From assembly GCF_001659605.2 (NCBI RefSeq), contig NC_035169.2, forward strand, positions 19,096,263 through 19,160,262: a stretch of DNA of 64,000 bases, given 5' to 3'. The notes under the pieces are model-generated. The model made no database searches. It saw only the letters and a list, made by a program, of their open reading frames with translations, and was not told where the DNA came from. Below are positions 23,640-32,486 of this stretch, piece by piece; positions within the stretch are counted from its first letter, which is position 1; each line of letters begins with the position of its first letter. The position numbers were made by a program, and so were the translations under genes. Origin of the DNA: Manihot esculenta (Eukaryota > Streptophyta > Magnoliopsida > Malpighiales > Euphorbiaceae).

Positions 23640-25214
23640 TTGAAATATGCATTCTTAGGAGCAGGAAAGACACTCCCAGTGATCGTGTCTAATCAATTGA
23701 GCCAACTTGAAGAAGAAAGCCTGCTGAAAGTACTGAGAAAGCACAAGCAAGCCATGGGTTGGACCATAGATGACATCAAAGGTATCTCCCCTGCCACGTG
23801 CATGCACAAAATACACCTTGAGGAGGAATGCAAGCCAGTCAGAGAAGCTCAAAGGAGACTGAATCCACCCATGATGGAGGTAGTGAAAAAGGAGATAATC
23901 AAGCTCCTAGATGCAGGTATCATCTACCCTATCTCTGATAGCAAATGGGTAAGTCCTGTACATGTGGTTCCTAAGAAAACAGGGATCACCATTGTGCCAA
24001 GCGCTGAAGGAGAACTCATTCCAACTAGGTTTCAGAATGGATGGAGAGTTTGCATGGATTATAGAAAGCTAAATGCAGCCACGAGGAAAGATCACTTTCC
24101 TTTGCCTTTCATTGATCAGATGCTCGAGAGACTCGCAGGTAAGTCCCACTACTGTTGTCTTGATGGTTATTCAGGTTTTTACCAGATTCCAGTGGCCCCA
24201 GAAGATCAGGAAAAGACGACGTTCACCTGCCCTTTTGGCACTTTCGCCTTCAGAAGGATGCCCTTTGGACTTTGCAATGCTCCAGCCACCTTTCATCGTT
24301 GTATGATGAGCATATTTTCTGATTATGTTGAGAAAATCATTGAGGTATTTATGGATGATTTTACAGTGTATGGCAACTCTTTTGAAGAATGCCTTGCTAA
24401 TCTTGAAAAGATCTTACAGAGATGCATTGAATCAAATCTTGTTCTGAACTATGAAAAATGTCACTTTATGGTGAACCAAGGTTTGATATTAGGCCATGTT
24501 GTCTCAGCTAAAGGCATTGAAGTAGACAAAGGAAAGGTGGACACCATCAAAGATCTACCCTACCCCACCAATGTTAAAGAGATTCGCTCTTTCCTTGGTC
24601 ATGCAAGGTTCTATAGGAGATTTATAAAAGATTTCTCTAAAATCACATTGCCTTTATGCAGGTTGCTCCAACAAGATGTAACTTTTTATTTTAATGCAGA
24701 TTGCAAGAAAGCCTTTGACTTGATAAAAGAACTGCTTGTGACTGCTCCAATCATTCAGGCTCCTGACTGGAACTTGCCCTTTGAGATCATGTGTGATGCA
24801 AGCAGTTATGCTGTGGGGGAAGTCTTGGGGCAACGTGTGGGGAACTCACCCCATGTGATCCAATACGCCTCCCGCACACTGAATGCCGCCCAAAGCAACT
24901 ACTCGACAACAGAAAAAGAGTTCCTAGCTGTTGTGTTCGCCTTAGAGAAGTTCAGACCATACCTCTTGGGGACTAAGGTCACCATCTATTCTGACCATGC
25001 TGCCTTGCGATATCTGCTCAAGAAAAAGGAATCAAAACCGAGACTCATTCGGTGGATTTTGTTATTACAAGAGTTTAACCTTGAGATCCGAGACAAGAAA
25101 GGGAAAGAGAATATGGTGGCCGACCACCTCAGCCGATTTCCCTCTAGCTCTGTGCCATGCCCAGTCAAGGAGGACTTCCCAGACGAACACCTGTTCGTCA
25201 CTCACTCTGAATAG
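23640..25214 (+). pseudogene. Athila reverse transcriptase-RNase H
   Basis: This is an uninterrupted 524-residue stretch of the polyprotein. RT blocks are [54 protein letters not shown] and the catalytic box FMDDF at about residues 235-240. The RT connection follows ([18 protein letters not shown]). RNase H starts near residue 375 with [10 protein letters not shown] (Asp), ATEKEF-type Glu ([10 protein letters not shown]) and YSDHAAL (Asp). It ends [10 protein letters not shown]...FVTHSE and a stop. Family members usually continue into integrase; here the frame ends and non-coding sequence follows. Confidence 0.88.
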
Positions 25215-26286
25215 GTTCATCGCACCATGCCAACCACACCAAAGGGAAGTACTCAGTTTCTTTGTTCTTTTATGTTTCTTATACATTGAGGACAATGCAT
25301 GATGTAGGTGTGGGGGTACGGCATTTTAATTTTTGCTTTAGACACATTTTTCCCTTTCAGCTTGCGTTTTTGTTTTCAGTTCTTCCCTTCAGTTTGCATT
25401 AGCTTACTTTCAGATTTCCTTTCAGATTCATGCTTTGCGTTTCTTTCAGATTGATTAGCCACAATTTGAGATTTTTTTCGTTTTTGCTTTCAATAACACA
25501 CACATCCACAATCTTCTTCTTTTTGATTTGCTTCACTCAAACTGATGAACTATGTTGGATGAACTTTCTTTCCATGACCCCATTGATGTAATAACTCTTT
25601 AAACCTGTGTTGAATCAATTGCAATGAGATGTATTCATGTTTGGGAATTGCCTTTGAATTGAATCTTTGAGCTTGCCATGGTGAAAAATATATTGATGAC
25701 ACTCAATTGAGAGAATGAATTGATTAATGTGTGAATGAACTTAATGTGACTTGTGTTAGCAATTGGTTTTGATTTGCCCAAATCATTGAGAGAAAGAAAT
25801 TCAGAAAAGGCCTAGACTTCATAAGCACAAATTGAAAACTGTTCCAATGGTCAAAAGACTATGAACAGAGCTAGTAGCCACTTGGACAGGTGACCAACTG
25901 AGTAACTGGGGGTGGGTGTCACCAATATGTACCTTCACGTCAAAAGGTTGGTGATTTTTCCAAGCAAGAATAAAGTGCAAAAAGGCTGAATAAAGTACTT
26001 CAAGGTAAGGGCTAGTCACTCTGAAAGCTAGAATAATTCTTTAACTGAATAAATGAAATGTGCATGTATAATCTCTCTCTTGAGTAAAACCAATCCTAGC
26101 CATGGTAAGTAAAGGGAAACAAGGAAAGAGGTAAGTAACCTTGATGCATATATTCTTTATTGCAATGCTTCAAAATAGGGGTCTAGAGTAAGAGCTTAAG
26201 TGGACATAAAGGATCAAAGCAAAGAGAGTTTGTTTAACTGTGTTTGTTTGTTTGAGGACAGGCAAAAGGTTAGGTGTGGGGATATT
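25215..26286 (+). other. Athila 3' non-coding region; integrase absent
   Basis: About 1.07 kb separates the RNase H stop from the 3' LTR. I find no HHCC finger or DDE block in any frame. Two similar G-rich tracts, GTAGGTGTGGGGGTA (about 25304-25318) and TTAGGTGTGGGGATATT (about 26270-26286), resemble polypurine tracts. The second abuts the 3' LTR and is the likely real one. Confidence 0.7.
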
Positions 26287-28293
26287 TGACAGAGCATATT
26301 TTAGGCCATATTATCATGATCTTAATGATGTTTATTTGCACCTTTTCTGTCTAATTTTGTGGTTTTATTCATGTTTTGCAGAAATTAGGTGTGAAAAGAC
26401 AATCTAAAGAAAATGCTCTTAAAACTGCCAAAAAAGTGCCAAATATGAAAAGTTCCAGAAAAGGAAAGTTTTCATATATGGAAAGTTCCAAATCAGGAAA
26501 GTGTCAGACAGCACAGTCAGCAAACTGTCCGAAATTCGAACTGCATAATCTTTCCTGCCTTATTTAGAACATGTGCCAAGAAAGGAAAGTTTTCAAATAA
26601 GGCAGGTTTTCAGAAAAGGGAAAGTCTTCAAATGAGGAAAGTGCAGAGACAAAAGCAAATAAGGAAAGCTCAATCATAAAATTATTTGAATTTCGAATCG
26701 CAGATCTTTCTTTCCTTGTTCAAAGATGTGCACATATTGCAGCAGTCATATCTTCCAATTTAGGCAGCAAGATCTCATGAAGGCACGCTTGCCTCTTCTG
26801 CGTTCAGCGTTTAAAATTCAAACGAAGGCTCCACCTAAAAAGGAAAGACTTGGCAGATCCACTTTCCCTCTTGCATTCAATGACTGCGCACTACTTGCCT
26901 TCTGCAACATGATCCGCGCGCCACTCTCTATTCAAGAAGGAAATCTCAATGCACTTGGCCTTTATTCAGTCCAGGTTCAAGATTCCAAAGAGGCACCATC
27001 TAAATAGGAAGTTTGGACAGCATAGACTGCCCATACCAAGACAATCTGCGCACCACCTTCCTTTTACATTCAAATCCGCGCGCAACCTTCCTTCTGAAGA
27101 CGTGAGCACGCCTCCTTCCGCTTCTGGTATCCTTAGATCACTCTTCCTTCCTTTTCAGACACAAGGTACGCTCCTTTCCTATTCTGAAAGCCATCTGCGC
27201 GCACCTGCCTTCTGAAGTGCATGCAATCCGATTCTTTCCTCTTTTGCAACAATATGGGCAGCCTCTACACTAATTAGGAAGAAAAGAAGACCTAGGGCAG
27301 CACCTAAACTCTATAAAAAGGTACGTCCATTGGCTGCCAGGCTCTTCTTCGGTTCACTTCTCCTTCTCCTTCTTCAAGCTCAGGCACACCTTCGGCCGCC
27401 GCACCTCCATCACCTTCGGCTTCCTCTTCTCTTCTTCTACCTTTCTTTATGGTTTTTGTTTCAGCCATGAGTGGCTGAAACCCTTTCATTCTAGTTGAAG
27501 ATCAAGTGAAGCTTTAGTTGTATTGTGGATTGAGAGACTTGGACTACATTATTTATCTTTTGTTATTCAGTATTCTTGTGATTTCATGCTTAAGGACATT
27601 ATTGCTTTGTTATTTAAGATCTCCATTGATTTTTGTTGCAAGGTGATATATTGTTGGTTTGAATGATTTTAAACCCAAAATTGCTTGAGTTGTTCAAACA
27701 TAGGAACACTTGGTGCACAACCAAGGAAATTGCATGATCTAGTGTTGTCTCCATGCATGTGGGTGACTAGAATTAATTCTCTCTATTTCTTTATGCGATT
27801 GACTATTGTAAAAGGCCTAAGGCTCAAAGACGTTCTTTGGCAATTGTTAATTAGTAATTAATTGGAGGACTTTCCCTAATTGATTTAATCTTAAAAAGAG
27901 ACAATGGATGTGAGAAGCTTCTTCAATCTCTATGGCCAATTTATTGAATCAACAAAGGAACATATGAGTCAATGATCAATCCCATCAACTAAAGTGAATC
28001 TGAATCTTCAACTAGAGCCTTTACCATCATTGTTTTACCCTTAATTTACCATCTGCTTTCTTTTTAATTGCTCCTTTCATTAGTTTAAACAAATCAATCT
28101 CAAAACCCCCCATTTTTACTTTACATGCACTTGCGCTTCCTTTTCTTTTCTGCTCTTTTTAATTCGGTCTACTCAAGGAAGGTAAATAAGTATCAATTCC
28201 CTGTGGATATGATCCTTTCACCACTGTCTACAGTATTTATATTGTCGATAACTGAATTGATTATTTTGACCGGCTTCGACAACCGCACTGTCA
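26287..28293 (+). repeat. Athila 3' LTR (2007 bp)
   Basis: It starts TGACAGAGCATATTTTAGG and ends CGCACTGTCA. TATA box CTATAAAAAG is at 27311-27320. It is uninterrupted and gives the pre-insertion state for copy C. It differs from the 5' LTR at many sites and lacks about 32 bp near 27080, so the Athila insertion is older than copy C. Confidence 0.9.
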
Positions 28294-28298
28294 ACGCC

Positions 28299-29015
28299 CC
28301 CGACACTATTGGATATGTATGATATGATATGGAAGTCCAAGCGTGCCTACACTATGCCCCTGGCATGATTAGACTGTATAGAGGGCTAAATAGTGACAAG
28401 TTCATCCTTGATGTGATTTGTTTGTGCTGTGATGCATTCCATGATATCATATGTTTTAAATACAATGTTTTATTATTCTGCTCACTGGGCTCTAGTAGCT
28501 CACCCCACTCCCTAATTTCCCCAGGTTTGCAGGTATGGGATAGACCAGGAGGTCAACTAGAGTAAAGTCATGTCTATGTAATAGTTAGAAGTGGACATGA
28601 GATTGATGTAATGTAAAGTATAGTATTGAATAGTTATGTAATATAATGATGTTATTGAGGATTAGAGTAGTGCTTGACCCTAGTTTGTATGTTAATCCCT
28701 TTTGTTACATGATCTTTCAAATGTAATGGTTTAATGATGTTTTATGTAGACCAAACTCATTATATGCTATGTTACCCCATTGGAGTATTTGTTGAGGACT
28801 CGGGTGTGGGGTTTGATGTTTATGATCATAAGTTGTGCATGCACAGGTTGAGTTTGGTAATTGAATGTGAAAGTTCAAAGTTGTTATGTATGTGTTGGTC
28901 ATGTATGGGATTAAACAGGTATACAGGATGTATGTTAGGCTTGCTACGGGTCCCGGCGGCCTTAAGCCGATCTGGATCCTAGCGCCGGTAGCGGTCCGAT
29001 TTTCGGATCGTTACA
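28299..29015 (+). repeat. 3' LTR of copy A, right part
   Basis: This is the continuation of the copy A LTR after the Athila TSD (28294-28298). It carries further minisatellite sequence and ends GATCGTTACA at 29015. The next bases are pararetrovirus sequence, so copy A itself lies in a pararetrovirus copy. Confidence 0.88.
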
Positions 29016-29628
29016 CACCTCGTCTTCAGAATCAGATTAAAATCAGTAAAGATTCGGTGGCAGGCAGGTCACTGTTTATCAACAGTAAAGTGGCAGACAG
29101 ACTATTCACCAACAGTAAAAAGGAGTAGAATAATGGCAGACAAGTCACTATTCATGAACAGTAAAAGCCCGCATGATTCAACAGTAAAGACTCCCGTGTC
29201 TCAACAGTAAAGCTTAGAAATTTTCTATAAAAATGGAGCCTCTCCCCTTGTGAAGGCACACTTTAATTCCTCTCTCTCCCTCTCTCTCTAGTTTTCATTT
29301 CCTTTGTGTATTCTCTCTCTATTTCCAGAGTTCTGTATCAGTTCTTAAATTTTAAAAAATTATAGTAAGTTTCTTATTTCTCTTATTATACTGTTACTTT
29401 ATAAGTCCGTGTTGACGGCACTCTTTTCTTCTCCCCCTTCACTCTGACTTAACTCTGGGGATCCCAGGTTAAGGTTGCAGGAACCCTGACCTCAGTAGTA
29501 AAATTAAAATCACCATAAGTATGCTCTGTGGTTACGGCTTAGGCTGATCTTCCACATCAGAAATTTGTTTGTTTAAAAACGTATTAAAAACTCTGAATCT
29601 ATTTGTAAACGGTCCTTATTATTTATTG
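29016..29628 (+). repeat. Left arm of the pararetrovirus inverted repeat
   Basis: This arm matches the reverse complement of 30262-30877 along its whole length of about 613 bases with few differences (for example ATGGAGCC versus AGGGAGCC after the TATA box). The loop between the arms is about 630 bases. Confidence 0.88.
29080..29234 (+). promoter_or_regulatory. Pararetrovirus promoter with AACAGTAAA repeats and TATA box
   Basis: AACAGTAAA occurs at about 29081, 29111, 29157, 29180 and 29203 with spacings of 23-46 bases, upstream of the TATA box TATAAAAAT (29226-29234). A CT-rich stretch (29263-29295) follows, as in many caulimovirid transcript starts. The minus-strand copy has the same set. 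Promoter activity is inferred. Confidence 0.6.
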
Positions 29629-29629
29629 A

Positions 29630-30012
29630 GGAAGGGTATTTAATATGGCCAAGGATAGTGCCAGAAGTGGGCCCGGTCCCCAATGTGACACCCAATGTGG
29701 AGACGTTACCGCGTGCAGGGGTAAACATCTGGGCCATATAGGACTAAAGTAGTGCCTCTACTAACAGCTTAAGCTTTTGGTAGAATGCTATGCGCCCTAA
29801 TGGTATCAGAGCCAGATCGCGGGTTCGAGCCACGGGGAAGGAAGGGTATTTAATATGGCCAAGGATAGTGCCAGAAGTGGGCACAGTCCCCAATGTGGCA
29901 CCCAACGTGGAGACGTTACCGCGTGCAGGGGTAAACATCTGGGCCATATAGGATTAAAGTAGCGCCTCTACTAACAACTTAAGCTTTTGGTAGAATGGTA
30001 TGCGCCCTAATC
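29630..30012 (+). repeat. 210-bp tandem duplication around the primer-binding site
   Basis: GAAGGGTATTTAATATGGCC starts at 29631 and again at 29841. The first unit runs through the primer site TGGTATCAGAGCC (from 29801) and a GGGTTCGAGCC stretch. The second unit stops at CGCCCTAAT (30010), just before the primer site. It forms the loop of the inverted repeat. It may be pararetrovirus leader or an older LTR-type fragment carrying its own primer site. Confidence 0.75.
29801..29812 (+). other. Initiator-Met tRNA primer-binding site
   Basis: TGGTATCAGAGC is a perfect match to the complement of the plant initiator-Met tRNA 3' end. Caulimovirids use this tRNA to prime minus-strand DNA; many gypsy elements do too. 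Confidence 0.7.
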
Positions 30013-30020
30013 AAGAAATA

Positions 30021-30500
30021 ATAAGGACCGTTTACAAACAGATTCAAAGTTTTTAATACGTTTTTAAACAAACAAATTTCTGATGTGGAAGATCAGCCTA
30101 AGCCGCAACCATAGAACATACTTATGGTGATTTTAATTTTACTACTGAGGTCAGGGTTCCTGCAACCTTAACCTGGGATCCCCAGAGTTAAGTCAGAGTG
30201 AAGGGGGAGAAGAGAATAGTGCCGTCAATACGGACTTATAAAGTAACAGTATAATAAGCAACAAATAATAAGGACCGTTTACAAACAGATTCAGAGTTTT
30301 TAATATGTTTTTAAACAAACAAATTTCTAATGTGGAAGATCAGCCTAAGCCGCAACCACAGAGCATACTTATGGTGATTTTAATTTTACTACTGAGGTCA
30401 GGGTTTCTGCAACCTTAACCTGGGATCCCTAGAGTTAAGTCAGAGTGAAGGGGGAGAAGAAAAGAGTGTCGTCAACACGGACTTATAAAGTAACAGTATA
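30021..30500 (-). repeat. Tandemly duplicated pararetrovirus leader
   Basis: About 240 bases starting AAATAATAAGGACCGTTTAC occur at 30021-30258 and again at 30263-30500, joined by CAAC. The plus-strand arm has one copy in inverse orientation (about 29390-29628). The inner copy lacks the promoter. Confidence 0.85.
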
Positions 30501-30877
30501 ATAAGAGAAATAAGAAACTTACTATAATTTTTTAAAATTTAAGAACTGATACAGAACTCTGAAAATGGAGAGAGAATACACAGAGGAAATGAAAACTAGA
30601 GAGAGAGGGAGAGAGAGGAATTACAAGTGTGCCTTCACAAGGGGAGAGGCTCCCTTTTTATAGAAAATTTCTAAGCTTCACTGTTGAGACACGGGAGTCT
30701 TTACTGTTGAATCATGCGGGCTTTTACTGTTCATGAATAGTGACTTGTCTGCTATTATTCTGCTCCTTTTTACTGTTGGTGAATAGTCTGTCTGCCACTT
30801 TACTGTTGATAAACAGTGACCTGCCTGCCACTGAATCTTTACTGATTTTAATCTGATTCTGAAGATGAGGTGTCCCG
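30262..30877 (-). repeat. Right arm of the pararetrovirus inverted repeat, with promoter
   Basis: This is the reverse complement of 29016-29628. On the minus strand it holds the ORF2 end, the AACAGTAAA repeats (30670-30805), the TATA box CTATAAAAAGGG (30653-30664), a purine/pyrimidine-biased start region and the leader. Transcription from it would run left, toward the + strand copy. Confidence 0.85.
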
Positions 30878-32482
30878 CCTCTTCTTTTCTTTTCCTTTCT
30901 TTTTTACTTTGTCTTTCTTTTTCTTTTCCTTCTTTTTTACTTTGTCAGTCTTGCTTTTTATCTTGATAGCTGGAAGTATGCCGTAACAATCATCTTCATT
31001 ACTATCACATGAAGATACCGGGTTTTCGGAGGATGACGTCTCGGACGCTGTCGACTCCATATTCGAACTGGACTGTTTTTTAGACTTTCTCCTGCTGGAT
31101 TTTTTCTTGACCATCTTCTTACTGGAAGACCGTTTTGATGATTCTTTACTGCTGGATGACTCTTGATTTAATTTTTCTTTCTCCGATGAAGTAAGCTGAT
31201 TATACATTTGTTGACAAATCAGCTTAAACTCTTTAGGGTTTTTAGATGCTGCTAGTAAGGACTGGCATTGGGCCTTTTGGGCTCCAAATGATGGCTCTCC
31301 TTGCAGAGTTAATCTTTCAGCATAAGACACAGTAGGAAACTGTGCTTTTTGAAGTATCCATTGCTTTACAACCATCTCTGTGGTGGTATTTCTGAATGAA
31401 CCCCACCATTTGATTTTATGTTTTCTGACAATAATAGGTATACTAGTTCCTGATGAATACTGAAAATCAAAGAACCATTGGTATACCCAGGGAATAAAAA
31501 AGTTTATGCAGAAATACATCAAGGGAAGAATATACTTTTCATTTTGAGGAGGTTTATAATTGGTTTTAAAATACTGATATATTTGAAATACTTCGGGTGA
31601 AATAATCTCTTCCGAAATACCTCTATACTGCCACCATTTTAAAAACCAGTTTGGAAATTGGGTAGTAGTTTTAATTTTTGACTGGTCAAAATATATCAAC
31701 CAGGAATGAGTATGGGCTGGATTTTGAATACAGAAAACATTTTCCCAAGCATCCATGTAATCAAAATAGTTATAAGAAGTAGAATGCTTTTTTAGAGTTT
31801 TAAATGTTATTTTTGTATATAATGTTGGGACTGGCCAATCTCTTGGATGGATAACCCTTTTTATTTGCAAAGAAGAATAGGCTACCACTGTTTTATCATT
31901 CTTATCAAAATTATGTTTTATTTTTACATAATCTGTTTCTTCTAAGATACTTGAATAGTATTCTTGAGATTTTGAAAAATCTTTGGGAAGAAAATACCAA
32001 TTCTCAGGATAATATTTTTTAATGACTGCCCATAAGTTTATATCATTATAACCATTTTCAATTATAATTTCAAAATCAAAAAGTGGTTTTATAATCCATT
32101 TATGAAAACTATACCCATGAGAAGATTGGATTTTTGGCAAACCCACAGCCATCAACGGATTTGATTTGTCTTTACTGTCTACCGTTTAAGACAGACTAGT
32201 CGTACCATGAATGGATACGATCGCTTTAGGGTTTGAGTTCATACCTGAGCTTGATGAGGATGCTATATTCTGTAATGCTTTAATTACCTCTGGTGATTTA
32301 TTTAGTTCTTCTATCCACCTCTTTAAATCTTCTGGGTTTTTATCTTGGGTATTTGTGGTTTTACTGGGTTCAGAAGGTTTTACAACAGTTTCCATGATTT
32401 TTTCTGATTGTTCGGAAAGAGCTTTAATGGGGGAACTGGAGCTGGACTTTATTTCCTTCTGTTTATTCTTCTTCCTTCCCAT
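30848..32482 (-). pseudogene. Pararetrovirus ORF2, unknown function (one in-frame stop)
   Basis: The ATG at 32482 lies four bases after the ORF1 stop (32487-32489), so the two ORFs are nearly coupled. The frame is continuous to 30848 except for one TAA near 32183-32185, one C-to-T step from a Gln codon; a later ATG at 32155 leaves 435 residues. The N-terminal 100 residues are Ser/Lys-rich. The middle (about 60-300 of the 435) is rich in Trp, Tyr and Phe (PENWYFLP, YFDYMDAWENVF, HSWLIYFD, PNWFLKWWQYRG). The last 110 residues are Ser- and Lys-rich with basic clusters (KKKEKKKKDK) and may bind nucleic acid or enter the nucleus. I do not know its function. The core is well preserved compared with ORF1. 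Confidence 0.7.
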
Positions 32483-32486
32483 TTTT

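Larger units (their letters stand above)
8291..28293 (+). mobile_element. Athila-type Ty3-gypsy element (non-autonomous, no integrase), carrying two nested insertions
   Basis: The element is bounded by LTRs starting TGA(T/C)AGAGCATATTTTAGG and ending CGCACTGTCA, with a 5-bp TSD ACGCC on both sides. The primer-binding site (19838-19855) has the form typical of Athila elements. Gag, protease and RT-RNase H follow in the plus orientation. Copy C sits in its 5' LTR and solo LTR F sits between gag and protease. After removing both, about 9.5 kb remains. No integrase or envelope-like ORF is present between RNase H and the 3' LTR. It could only have been integrated with an integrase supplied in trans, or it lost integrase after insertion. 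Confidence 0.85.
29016..29839 (+). mobile_element. Endogenous pararetrovirus fragment, + strand: end of ORF2, promoter, leader, PBS
   Basis: The first 25 bases encode the last residues of ORF2 (TSSSESD, stop), the same end as the minus-strand copy at 30848. A promoter with five AACAGTAAA repeats (29080-29211), TATA box (29226-29234) and an RNA leader follow. An initiator-Met primer site (29801-29812) lies about 570 bases downstream of the TATA box, a spacing like that of caulimovirid leaders. The upstream genes were displaced when copy A inserted at 29015 and lie outside the window, if they remain. Confidence 0.75.

Noticed and set aside
29801..29832. Possible tRNA gene (TGGTATCAGAGCC followed by GGGTTCGAGCC)
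   Set aside because: The first part is the complement of a tRNA 3' end, as expected of a primer-binding site, and no cloverleaf can be drawn from the flanks.
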